A program made the position numbers and the translations under genes. From assembly GCA_002397275.1 (NCBI GenBank), contig DHAA01000139.1:19473-56415 (forward strand): a stretch of DNA of 36,943 nt, given 5' to 3'. This document shows, one piece after another, positions 25,396 through 32,569 of this stretch. The notes beneath the pieces are model-generated. The model did no database searches and had not been told where the DNA came from. It was given only the letters and a program-made list of their open reading frames with translations. The DNA is from Thermacetogenium sp. UBA4966 (GTDB lineage Bacteria; Bacillota; DSM-12270; Thermacetogeniales; Thermacetogeniaceae). Each line of letters starts with the position of its first letter. The stretch's first letter is position 1.

Positions 25396-25587
25396 TTTGG
25401 TGCCCTCCTTAAAATATGTTTTTATTGTCAAGGGTTTATCAATTGATAGACCCTTGAAACCGCAAGGCTCTACACCCTGGCGAAAAAAGAAACCAATATT
25501 TTGATGCCGGACTCATAGAAATTCACGTCCCGCAAAAAAACATTGGTCTTTCTTGGGAGCCACCCGCAGGTTACTCCGTAAACTACC
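25396..25587 (-). promoter_or_regulatory. Structured leader, copy 1, before ADH gene 1
   Basis: Non-coding, about 190 nt, between the DUF2294 gene and the ADH ATG. It is closely matched by 23893-24088. Elements on the minus strand: a 5' stem GGAG (25577-25574) with CTCC (25559-25556) enclosing an inner ACC-TGCG-GGT; a long arm pairing GAAAGACCAAT (25552-25542) with ATATTGGTTTC (25499-25489); then a 12-bp stem with one mismatch around AATT (25456-25429). CCTTG at 25467-25463 can instead pair with the first strand of that last stem, giving two exclusive folds. The Shine-Dalgarno AAGGAGG follows. A TATAAT (25597-25592) just upstream may be a -10. It matches no riboswitch class I know. Confidence 0.6.
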
Positions 25588-25606
25588 ATGGATTATATTA
25601 AACTAA

Positions 25607-26038
25607 TTAGACGGCTAGAACGGCATCAAAGACAATGACATGCATCCAAAAATCATGCTCCGACTCGATTTCATATGTTTGGTGGATAGCCTTAGCTCCC
25701 AGCTTATTCTCGAAAAACAATAGGTTATCCACAATATGCTGCTCTACTACATGCATTCTCGAAGCTCTAATCGCTTCTTTTCCTCGCGGCGTTTTCACTA
25801 TAAATTTCTCCGGTTCTGTTAAAAATCCTTCTCCCCTGATAATTAGCATGTCTTCTACGATATTTATTTTAGTCGTTTCTACGCTCTTGCCCAGTGTACG
25901 CTTAAAATACTGCTCCATATAAATCTTAAACTCGTGCTGCATCTTCTTGCGCTCTTGCTCGTTCATTCTTTTACCCCGGAGTTCTTTACTTTCCACAACC
26001 TTATCATTGAACTGCCCGGGCTGCTCTATTATACCCAT
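25607..26038 (-). CDS. DUF2294 / MpsC-like protein
   Basis: A small soluble protein of up to 143 residues resembling the DUF2294 family (also called MpsC in Pfam). The recognisable stretch is MNEQERKKMQHEFKIYMEQY, then KINIVEDMLIIRGEGFLTEPEK, an Arg/Lys-rich middle, and a final strand HDFWMHVIVFDAVLAV. There are no membrane helices and no catalytic motif I recognise; its role is unknown. ATG 26038 overlaps the upstream stop (TGATG) with AGGAGG only two bases away. ATG 25966, where family similarity begins, is the alternative start. A decayed copy of its 3' part lies at 24095-24262, upstream of the second ADH gene, so this gene was part of a duplicated unit. Confidence 0.6.
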   Translation of the reverse strand: MGIIEQPGQFNDKVVESKELRGKRMNEQERKKMQHEFKIYMEQYFKRTLGKSVETTKINIVEDMLIIRGEGFLTEPEKFIVKTPRGKEAIRASRMHVVEQHIVDNLLFFENKLGAKAIHQTYEIESEHDFWMHVIVFDAVLAV

Positions 26039-27120
26039 CACCTCCTATAAATACTTCCCCACTCTCTTGACAACTCCGCAGTCAACTGATAGATGCGCCT
26101 CGCCTCTTCTTCATTCAGCGTGCCTGTCCCGCAGGCAGGAGTAATAAGGCTGTTCGACAAAAGAAGCTGAGGATCGACACCCTTCTTCACCAGTTCGTAA
26201 AAATACCTCTGAAACTTAGCCTTGAGCGAATTAATGTCTTCCCCCCTAAGAGCATCCTTATCTGTGGGAACTGCTCCCCAGGCGACAACGCCGCCCTTCT
26301 CCATAAATTCCTGAATCAGTGCCGCATACAAGCTAAAACTCTTAGAAAAGCGGTAGGTGTCAAAGCTGATTATATCCAGCCCTGCGCCGAACAGTATTGA
26401 CCAATCAAGATCCGAGCAGGAATGAACTCCGGCTATTCCGCCAAATCTGCGCACAAAATCAGCAAATTCCGCAAGTTCGGTTTGCACTGCATTTCTGCTC
26501 ACACTAATGCGATCAAACCGGCCGCAGCTGTCGATCACCGGGTCATCCATAAAGATAAGCACGGGGAGTCCAAATTCACTCAGTTTTTTGACCTGCCAGG
26601 CCGCTTGCAGCGACAGCTGCTTCAGCAGCACATCCCGCAGCTGCTCGTCATAATAAGCAGGTATCCCCCGCTGGTCCGTGACCTGAAAACCGACAGACAA
26701 TAGACCAACCACCTGACCCTTCAGGCGCCTGGCATTACCTATTCCGTTAATGCATAATTCGTCATAAAAGCGGTAAAATCCTTCTGCAGATCCAGGAGAA
26801 AAAGAAAAATTATTTAAGGCGTCCGCATCGCCTTGCGACGCCCGCAGGTAAAGCTCATAAAAGGCAGCCAGCCTTTCCGGCCAGTCTTTTTCTTCATTAC
26901 GAAAAGAGGCCTTCGTGCCGTTTTCTACCAGTAAAAGGCCCAACTCGTTCAATTTATGCAGAAACTGGGTACAAAAAAACTCCCGCAGCGAATATCTGGG
27001 AAGCTGCGGCCAGTGTGGAAGCGAAGGCAGATACTCCATGATCAGAGAAACAGCGACAGCGGGGTCGCGGTGAGGCAGACTTCCAATTCCAGTTGCACAG
27101 CCGCAAGGACGAAACCGCAT
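26038..27120 (-). CDS. MetE/UROD-superfamily methyltransferase-like protein
   Basis: About 360 residues with a TIM-barrel pattern related to the C-terminal half of cobalamin-independent methionine synthase and to uroporphyrinogen decarboxylase-like corrinoid methyltransferases. The N-terminal GIGSLPHRDP is the family signature. VHSCSDLDW and TPACGTGTL supply histidine and cysteine residues where MetE binds zinc and homocysteine. It is far shorter than full MetE (about 750 residues) and lacks its N-terminal duplicated barrel, so it may act with a separate methyl carrier or on another thiol. The ATG at 27120 has AAAGG nine bases upstream, better spaced than the ATG at 27129. Its TGA stop shares a base with the ATG of the next gene (TGATG), suggesting coupling. 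Confidence 0.75.
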   Translation of the reverse strand: MRFRPCGCATGIGSLPHRDPAVAVSLIMEYLPSLPHWPQLPRYSLREFFCTQFLHKLNELGLLLVENGTKASFRNEEKDWPERLAAFYELYLRASQGDADALNNFSFSPGSAEGFYRFYDELCINGIGNARRLKGQVVGLLSVGFQVTDQRGIPAYYDEQLRDVLLKQLSLQAAWQVKKLSEFGLPVLIFMDDPVIDSCGRFDRISVSRNAVQTELAEFADFVRRFGGIAGVHSCSDLDWSILFGAGLDIISFDTYRFSKSFSLYAALIQEFMEKGGVVAWGAVPTDKDALRGEDINSLKAKFQRYFYELVKKGVDPQLLLSNSLITPACGTGTLNEEEARRIYQLTAELSREWGSIYRR

Positions 27121-27156
27121 GCTACACATCCTTTCCGGGATTACTGCGTTTTATTA

Positions 27157-27588
27157 TTACAGATTATATACCTCTTCACCGCTCAGGACTTTGAGCCCCT
27201 TGCCCAGCATCAGCTGTTCGGCGACCCTCACGTTTTCCACACGAAAGACGGCCAGCGCATCCCCGGACAACTTGGCCACAAAGGCATACAGGTATTCGAT
27301 GTTGATGCCTGCTTCCTGCATCAGGGTAAGGACCTCGGCCAATCCCCCCGGATGGTCGGGTATCTGTACGGCAACAACCTCGGTCATCCTCACCGTATAA
27401 TCCTCACGGCGCAGCGCCTCATAGGCGCGCTGCGGGTCGTTGACGATCAGGCGCAGAATACCGAAATCCGTGGTGTCCGCCACGGAAAAGGCGCGGATAT
27501 TGATCCCTTCATCCCCGATCAGCCCGGCCACGCTGGATAATCTGCCGCACTTATTTTCCAGAAATACAGTGATCTGTTTGATAGGCAC
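27157..27588 (-). CDS. Tandem ACT-domain protein downstream of paaK
   Basis: Small cytosolic protein of about 143 residues made almost wholly of two ACT domains. The first starts at KQITVFLENKCGRLSSVAGLIGDEGINI and the second at VVAVQIPDHPGGLAEVLTLMQEAGINIEYL; both show the Gly/Asp-rich ligand loop. ACT pairs usually bind amino acids and regulate a partner. There is no catalytic domain. The GTG at 27588 is preferred because GGGGGG lies eight bases upstream; the GTG at 27597 overlaps it. Stand-alone ACT proteins next to PaaK are frequent in anaerobes. Sensing aromatic amino acids to control the ligase is inference. Confidence 0.85.
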   Translation of the reverse strand: MPIKQITVFLENKCGRLSSVAGLIGDEGINIRAFSVADTTDFGILRLIVNDPQRAYEALRREDYTVRMTEVVAVQIPDHPGGLAEVLTLMQEAGINIEYLYAFVAKLSGDALAVFRVENVRVAEQLMLGKGLKVLSGEEVYNL

Positions 27589-27603
27589 AGAAAGCACCCC
27601 CCT

Positions 27604-28908
27604 TTACAAATTGCGACGGTCAATAATACGCTTCGCCTTACCTTCATAACGCTCAATGGTCTTAGGCTCTACAAGTTTTACCCTGACGCTGATACCTAAG
27701 ACTACCTCGATTTCCTGCCGAATTCGGCGCTCCAGGGTTTCCAGCTTCCTGATTTCATCTGAAAAAACGAGATCAGATACCTCTACCCAAACCTCCAGTT
27801 CATCAAGCGTGCCGCGCCGTTCGACAATAATCAGATAAAAGGGTTCCGTATGGCTGATGCGGAAAAGGACCTCTTCTATTTGCGAAGGAAAAACATTAAC
27901 ACCGCGGATAACAAGCATGTCGTCGGTGCGCCCCTGGCAGCGGTCTATTTTTGGATGAGTACGGCCGCAGGAACAGGGACCATCGGGAAGAATGCGCGTG
28001 ATGTCCCGCGTCCTATAGCGGATCATGGGCAAAGCCTCTTTGGTGAGGGTGGTGATCACCAGTTCTCCATAGCTGCCCGGCGGCAGCTGTTCTCCGCTCT
28101 CCGGGTCCACGATCTCTGCCAGGAAATGATCCCCCCAGATGTGCAGCCCCTCCTTAGCCGGGCATTCAACGGCAACACCGGGGCCGAGAACCTCACTGAT
28201 CCCGTAGATATCCAGAGCCTTAATGCCCAATCTCGCTTCAATCTGCCCGCGCAGGCCCAGCGACCACGGCTCGGCCCCGAACAGCCCGCCCTCCAGGCTG
28301 AGATCCTCTTTGGAGACCCCCAATTCCTCCATTACCTCCGCCAGGTGCAGAGCATAGGAAGGAGTACAGGTGAGGATCGTGCTGCGGAAATCCTTCATGA
28401 TCATTATCTGGCGCTTGGTATGCCCCCCGGAAACCGGGATAACCGAAGCACCGATCAGTTCAGCGCCGTAATGCACCCCTAATCCTCCGGTGAAAAGCCC
28501 GTACCCGTATGCATTTTGTATCTTGGAATCATGTGACGCCCCGCAACAGGTCAGGGCGCGCGCCATCACTTCTGCCCATACGGAGATGTCGTGCCGGCTA
28601 TAGCCGACGACCGTAGGCTTGCCGGTGGTCCCGGAAGAAGCGTGCAGCCTGATCACCTCGCTCAAGGGTACGGCAAAAAGGCCATAGGGATAGTTGTCAC
28701 GAAGATCATCCTTAGTTGTGAAGGGGAGTTTCCCCAAGTCATCAAGAGTCTGAATATCTTCCGGTTTGAGACCTATTTTTTGGAAGGAATGCCGGTAAAA
28801 GGGGACCTCCTGATAAACCCTGCTTACCGTGTTGCGCAGCAGTTTCTCCTGGAGAGAGCGCAGCCGCTCAGGGGGCATGCATTCACATTCTTCATTCCAA
28901 TAACCCAT
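27604..28908 (-). CDS. paaK: Phenylacetate-CoA ligase family (AMP-forming)
   Basis: ATP-dependent acyl-CoA ligase of the adenylate-forming superfamily, expected to activate phenylacetate or another aryl acid to its CoA thioester. The ATG at 28908 follows GAGGAGG by eight bases; the frame opens 24 bp earlier without a ribosome site. The product is 434 residues, usual for PaaK. The phosphate-binding loop reads HASSGTTGKPTVVGYS, a later core motif reads YRTRDIT, and the C-terminal hinge GRTDDMLVIRGVNVFPSQIEEVL precedes the mobile domain. Substrate identity is not certain: in anaerobes these enzymes also serve indoleacetate and other aryl acids from aromatic amino acids. The tandem-ACT gene follows 15 bp downstream. 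Confidence 0.9.
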   Translation of the reverse strand: MGYWNEECECMPPERLRSLQEKLLRNTVSRVYQEVPFYRHSFQKIGLKPEDIQTLDDLGKLPFTTKDDLRDNYPYGLFAVPLSEVIRLHASSGTTGKPTVVGYSRHDISVWAEVMARALTCCGASHDSKIQNAYGYGLFTGGLGVHYGAELIGASVIPVSGGHTKRQIMIMKDFRSTILTCTPSYALHLAEVMEELGVSKEDLSLEGGLFGAEPWSLGLRGQIEARLGIKALDIYGISEVLGPGVAVECPAKEGLHIWGDHFLAEIVDPESGEQLPPGSYGELVITTLTKEALPMIRYRTRDITRILPDGPCSCGRTHPKIDRCQGRTDDMLVIRGVNVFPSQIEEVLFRISHTEPFYLIIVERRGTLDELEVWVEVSDLVFSDEIRKLETLERRIRQEIEVVLGISVRVKLVEPKTIERYEGKAKRIIDRRNL

Positions 28909-28944
28909 CGAAAAGTCCTCCTCAGCCCACATGTATTACAGCAG

Positions 28945-28973
28945 ATTTTAAAGTATCGAAAAATATCTGTCAA
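28945..28973 (-). promoter_or_regulatory. Sigma-A promoter of paaK
   Basis: Minus strand TTGACA (28973-28968), 17 bp, TAAAAT (28950-28945): a near-consensus housekeeping promoter. The transcript would start near 28938, about 30 nt before the paaK ATG. The -35 starts within the T-run of the preceding RNA terminator, so the two units abut. Confidence 0.8.
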
Positions 28974-29003
28974 GAAAAACAAAACCCCACAGATGCCGTG
29001 GGG
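28974..29003 (-). terminator. Intrinsic terminator of the 6S-like RNA
   Basis: Minus strand CCCCAC-N7-GTGGGG (29003-28985) is followed by TTTTGTTTTTC (28984-28974). Strong GC stem with a T-run. Its last bases overlap the -35 box of the paaK promoter. Confidence 0.85.
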
Positions 29004-29174
29004 CCCCGGTGTCTGAACCTGGCTCAGCAGGGTGGCGCCCTCCTGGCTGCTTTATGCTTCCTCATATCGAGGCATGCAAGCCACAGCCAGAGCCCAGGCT
29101 CCTCAAGTTTTGTGTTGGCTCAAAACTCCCAGGGTTTCACAAACATTGCAGGGTTTTATCAATAACTTGTTGCA
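28975..29174 (-). ncRNA. ssrS: Probable 6S RNA (SsrS/BsrA type)
   Basis: About 200 nt of non-coding sequence with its own promoter and terminator. The predicted fold is a rod. A closing helix pairs TGTTTGTGAAACCCTGG near the 5' side with CCAGGTTCAGACA near the 3' end. A central open region contains a local hairpin, AGTTTTG-N8-CAAAACT. An apical arm CTGGCTG...CAGCCAG is capped by a CTC-GATAT-GAG loop. A long rod with a central bubble is the hallmark of 6S RNA, which binds sigma-A RNA polymerase as a promoter mimic. From memory, one Bacillus 6S gene also lies near aspS. I assign the family from architecture and location, not from a covariance search. An SRP RNA was considered and rejected. Confidence 0.65.
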
Positions 29175-29180
29175 GTTATG

Positions 29181-29209
29181 ATCATATCACACGAGGCGCG
29201 GTTTTTCAA
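29181..29209 (-). promoter_or_regulatory. Sigma-A promoter of the 6S-like RNA
   Basis: On the minus strand TTGAAA (29209-29204) and TATGAT (29186-29181) are separated by exactly 17 bp. The predicted start is near 29174, a few bases before the structured RNA. The promoter begins 18 bp after the aspS stop. Confidence 0.75.
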
Positions 29210-29226
29210 TATACCATTATCTGTCG

Positions 29227-31053
29227 TTAACTGTCAGTTTGTTCCTCATTCTGCTCTTTCTTTTTATTTTCTTGTGAACAGCATATATGCAATTCCCGCA
29301 ATTGTTTCGAGATCACAGGAGCAGGCGCGCCGGTAAGCAGGCACGTAGCCTTTTGTGTTTTGGGGAAGGGAATTACGTCACGGATCGTTTCCAGATCCAG
29401 CATCAGCATCAGCAACCTGTCGAATCCAAAAGCAATCCCGCCGTGAGGAGGCGCCCCATAATCAAGCGCTTCCAGGAAAAACCCGAATTTTTCCTGGGCA
29501 TCCTGCGCTTCCAAACCAATGGCATCGAAAATTTGTTCCTGCAGATCCCGCCGATGGATTCTGATGCTCCCTCCGCCAAGTTCTACCCCATTGAGAACAA
29601 TATCGTAGGCCCTCGCCCTCGCCCTTTCCGGATGCGTTTTCAGTAAGGGCAGGTCCTCCTCCAGCACAGAAGTAAAGGGATGGTGTACCGCCTCCCACCT
29701 TTCTTCATCTTCATTATACTCCAGGAGGGGGAACTCGGTTATCCATACAAAGGAAAACTGCTTGTCGTCAATTAAATCAAGCATCCCGGCTAAGTGCAGC
29801 CGCAGCCTGCCGAGCACCTCCTCTGCCGTCTGCCGCTGAGCAGCGATCAACAGCAAGAGGTCGCCTGTTTGTCCTCCCATAGCTGAGAGCAGAGCATCGA
29901 TTTCCTCAGGCTTGATCGTCTTGAGCAGAGGCGATCTAACCCCCTTCTCCCCAAGAATGAACCAGGCAAGCCCGTGAGCGCCCCACTCCACCGCCAGCTG
30001 CGTCAATTCATCCAGAACCTTCCTGCTGAATCCGGCGCCCCCCGGGACCCTGATTCCCCTGACAACACCGCCGCTCTTTACGGCGCCGGCAAAAACCCGG
30101 CAGCTGCTCTCCGCCAGGAGCGACGACACATCCTCTATCTCCAGCCCAAAGCGCAGATCAGGTTTGTCGCTCCCATACCTTCTCATAGACTCCCGGTAGG
30201 TGAGGCGCGGGAAGGGTATGCTCAGTTCTACATCTAAAAACTTCCCAAACAGATAAGCGAGCATTTCCTCGGTCAGGCGCTGAATATCCTGTTCATCCAC
30301 AAAAGACATCTCCAGATCAACCTGAGTGAACTCCGGCTGGCGATCAGCTCTCAAGTCCTCATCCCGAAAACACCTGGCAAACTGCACATAGCGTTCAAAG
30401 CCGGCGATCATCAACATCTGCTTAAATAGCTGCGGCGACTGCGGCAGCGCAAAAAACTCGCCGGGATGCACACGGCTGGGAACCAGATAATCCCTGGCGC
30501 CTTCAGGAGTGCTGCGCGTCAAGATAGGGGTCTCTATCTCCAGAAAATTCCTCTTTGTTAAAAATTCGCGGATAAGGGCAGCCGCCCTTTGCCGCATGTT
30601 AAATATCCGCCAGCACTCCGGCCGCCGCAGATCGAGATAGCGGTAGCGCAAGCGCAGGGCCTCGTCAACAGAAGCGGCATCTTCCGGATAAAAAGGCAGC
30701 GCTCTGGCTGTATTAAGTATGTTCAGCTCAGTTGTCGCCACCTCGATCTCTCCGGTTGCCATCCTGGGATTCTCCGTTCCCGGCGGCCGGCGCCGCACCA
30801 GCCCGCTCACCGCCAGGACATACTCCGCGCGCACAGAGCTTGCCCTCTCAAAAGAACTGCCGGGGCTGTCGCCGGCATCAGGGCTTAAAACAACCTGAAC
30901 AACTCCGCTGCGGTCCCGCAAGTCCAGAAAAATGACACCCCCGTGGTCACGCCGTTTTTGAACCCATCCCATTAAAACCACATCCTGCCCGGCATTCTTT
31001 GCGGACAGATCCCCACAGCTGTGGGTTCTCTTTAATTCTCCGCTGCTTTCCAA
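29227..31053 (-). CDS. aspS: Aspartyl-tRNA synthetase
   Basis: Class II synthetase that charges tRNA-Asp. It begins at TTG 31053, inside the end of hisS; GGGAGG seven bases upstream supports this unusual start. The protein is 608 residues, the bacterial-type length with the inserted GAD domain. In order: an OB-fold anticodon domain (VVLMGWVQKRRDHGGVIFLDLRD), motif 2 with FARCFRDEDLRADRQPEFTQ, the GAD insert, and motif 3 GIAFGFDRLLMLM. The lysine- and glutamate-rich tail after HICCSQ is not conserved. Whether it also charges tRNA-Asn cannot be read from the sequence. It is the last protein gene of the operon; the promoter of the next RNA gene starts 18 bp past its stop. Confidence 0.97.
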   Translation of the reverse strand: MESSGELKRTHSCGDLSAKNAGQDVVLMGWVQKRRDHGGVIFLDLRDRSGVVQVVLSPDAGDSPGSSFERASSVRAEYVLAVSGLVRRRPPGTENPRMATGEIEVATTELNILNTARALPFYPEDAASVDEALRLRYRYLDLRRPECWRIFNMRQRAAALIREFLTKRNFLEIETPILTRSTPEGARDYLVPSRVHPGEFFALPQSPQLFKQMLMIAGFERYVQFARCFRDEDLRADRQPEFTQVDLEMSFVDEQDIQRLTEEMLAYLFGKFLDVELSIPFPRLTYRESMRRYGSDKPDLRFGLEIEDVSSLLAESSCRVFAGAVKSGGVVRGIRVPGGAGFSRKVLDELTQLAVEWGAHGLAWFILGEKGVRSPLLKTIKPEEIDALLSAMGGQTGDLLLLIAAQRQTAEEVLGRLRLHLAGMLDLIDDKQFSFVWITEFPLLEYNEDEERWEAVHHPFTSVLEEDLPLLKTHPERARARAYDIVLNGVELGGGSIRIHRRDLQEQIFDAIGLEAQDAQEKFGFFLEALDYGAPPHGGIAFGFDRLLMLMLDLETIRDVIPFPKTQKATCLLTGAPAPVISKQLRELHICCSQENKKKEQNEEQTDS

Positions 31054-32336
31054 AATATTTCCTCCCTGATTTGAACCATAGCTTTAAGGTATTCAGTTAA
31101 TCCATCCCTGGATATTTCCGATTGCTCCCCTTTCAGCATATCCCTGACCACAACCGTCCCGTTTTCCAGTTCATCCATACCCAGGATAACGGCATAACCG
31201 GCGCCTATCCTGCCAGCCTGCTTCATTTGAGACTTGAGGCTCCGTCTCAATAAATCTTTTTCTGCCGGCAGATCGCATCTCCTTAATTCTAAAAGCAGGC
31301 GCATGGCCTCCCTGTTCAGCTTCCCCGCAGGGTCGTCCCCGGCGGTCGCAATAAAGACGCGCTCTTTTTTCACTGAGGGGAACTCCACTCCCTGGCTCTG
31401 CAAAGCCAGGAGGACACGCTCCAGGCCGATAGCCACCCCGATTCCGGGGGTCGCCGGACCGCCGCAGATCTCCACCAGATTGCTGTAGCGTCCGCCCCCC
31501 GCCAGGGAGCCCTGCCCATCACCCGGCGGCGATACCTCAAAAACAGTCTGCGTATAGTAGTCAAGCCCGCGCACCAGCTGTCCGCTGACCTCAAAGGGAA
31601 CATCTGTTAAATTTAAATAGCTCTTTACCTGCTCAAAATGCTCAGAGCACTTGCGGCACAGGTAATCATAAATGCTTGGCGCTCCCGCCAGAAGCTCCCG
31701 GCACTTCTGCTCTTTGCAGTCAAGAACGCGCAAAGGGTTGCGGCTCAGCCTCTCCCGGCAGTTTGGGCAGAGGGACTCCTCGTATTTTTCCATGAAGCTC
31801 TTGAGAGCTTCGCCAAAACGAGACCTGCATTGAGGACAGCCCACGCTGTTCACTTCAACACGCAGACCGCGCAGCCCAAGCCGATAAAAAAAATCATAGG
31901 TATAGGAGATCACTTCCGCGTCAAGCGCCGCATCGCTGCTGCCAAAAGCCTCGATGCCTAACTGGTGAAACTGCCGCATGCGTCCGGCCTGAGGTCGGTC
32001 ATAACGAAACATGGGGCCCATATAATAGACTTTTACCGGTTGCGGGCCGCTGTTCAGATGGTTTTCCAAATAAGCCCTGACCACCGCCGCGGTTCCCTCC
32101 GGGCGCAGAGTAACGCTTCTGCCCCCGCGGTCCTCAAAAGTGTACATTTCCTTTTGCACTACGTCTGTAGTATCTCCAATCCCCCGCTGGAAAAGTTCAG
32201 TATGCTCAAAAAGCGGGGTCCTGATCTCCTCATAACCATATATTTCGCTGACCTCTCTGGCAATCTTCTCTACATAATGCCACTTCTCGATTTCCCCCGG
32301 CAATAAATCCCTCGTCCCGCGGGGCGCTTTGATCAC
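31032..32336 (-). CDS. hisS: Histidyl-tRNA synthetase
   Basis: Class II synthetase that charges tRNA-His in the cytoplasm. The GTG at 32336 gives VIKAPRGTRDLLPGE, the usual N-terminus, and AAGGAG lies nine bases upstream; the open frame reaching back to 32462 has no family sequence. The product is 434 residues. Motif 2 is visible as RPEGTAAVVRAYLEN followed by YYMGPMFRYDRPQAGRMRQF, the histidine-binding region as VRGLDYYTQTVFE and GGGRYSNLVE, and motif 3 as GVAIGLERVLLAL. The C-terminal anticodon domain follows. The aspS start lies inside the last 22 bp of this gene, suggesting coupled translation. Confidence 0.97.
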   Translation of the reverse strand: MIKAPRGTRDLLPGEIEKWHYVEKIAREVSEIYGYEEIRTPLFEHTELFQRGIGDTTDVVQKEMYTFEDRGGRSVTLRPEGTAAVVRAYLENHLNSGPQPVKVYYMGPMFRYDRPQAGRMRQFHQLGIEAFGSSDAALDAEVISYTYDFFYRLGLRGLRVEVNSVGCPQCRSRFGEALKSFMEKYEESLCPNCRERLSRNPLRVLDCKEQKCRELLAGAPSIYDYLCRKCSEHFEQVKSYLNLTDVPFEVSGQLVRGLDYYTQTVFEVSPPGDGQGSLAGGGRYSNLVEICGGPATPGIGVAIGLERVLLALQSQGVEFPSVKKERVFIATAGDDPAGKLNREAMRLLLELRRCDLPAEKDLLRRSLKSQMKQAGRIGAGYAVILGMDELENGTVVVRDMLKGEQSEISRDGLTEYLKAMVQIREEIFWKAAEN

Positions 32337-32441
32337 CGCTACCAACTCCTTGTATACTATGAGCAGCAGCCGATTTGGACCTGAATTTCCAGTTCGGGGC
32401 TTGCTCATATTGATCAGCTTCCGATAATATTTAGATAACCG

Positions 32442-32481
32442 TCTGGTTTTCCAGATGAACACCAGCCTCTCCGATGAGAGG
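32442..32481 (-). promoter_or_regulatory. Hairpin-rich leader between the MBL gene and hisS
   Basis: The 233-bp gap before hisS (32337-32569) is the longest in this operon. On the minus strand it holds a perfect 6-bp stem with tetraloop (CCTCTC-ATCG-GAGAGG, 32481-32466) and, 10 bases on, TCTGG-AAAA-CCAGA (32455-32442). An upstream CTGGT could pair with the same ACCAG, so two folds compete. There is no poly-T after either hairpin and no T-box signature (TGGNACCGCG). A TATAGT (32503-32498) could be a -10, but I see no good -35. Function unknown; a regulatory leader for hisS-aspS is possible. Confidence 0.35.
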
Positions 32482-32569
32482 AATTGACGCCACCTAAACT
32501 ATAACATGATCAGCCGATATATAGCTAACCGCTAAATCATCACCGCATATATGAGCTGCTGATCTGCCC

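Noticed and set aside
25396..25440. TTGACA just before the ADH ribosome sites (also in copy 2) as a -35 box
   Set aside because: At 17 bp it faces the Shine-Dalgarno sequence, with no -10; the hexamer is the end of the leader hairpin.
25455..25500. Sigma-54 promoter (GG-N10-GC) in the ADH leaders
   Set aside because: Candidate GG and GC pairs are one or two bases out of register in both copies and do not match the TGGCAC-N5-TTGC pattern.
28975..29174. SRP RNA (4.5S/scRNA)
   Set aside because: GAGGAAGCATAAAGCAGCC recalls the GGAAGCAGC tetraloop region, but the flanking GGTCAGGTCC pairing of the SRP domain is missing and the overall fold is a rod with an open centre.
32085..32104. Minus-strand GGAGGGAACCGCGG resembling the T-box anti-terminator sequence
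   Set aside because: It lies inside hisS and encodes the conserved PEGTAAVVRAY of motif 2; there is no leader context or terminator around it.
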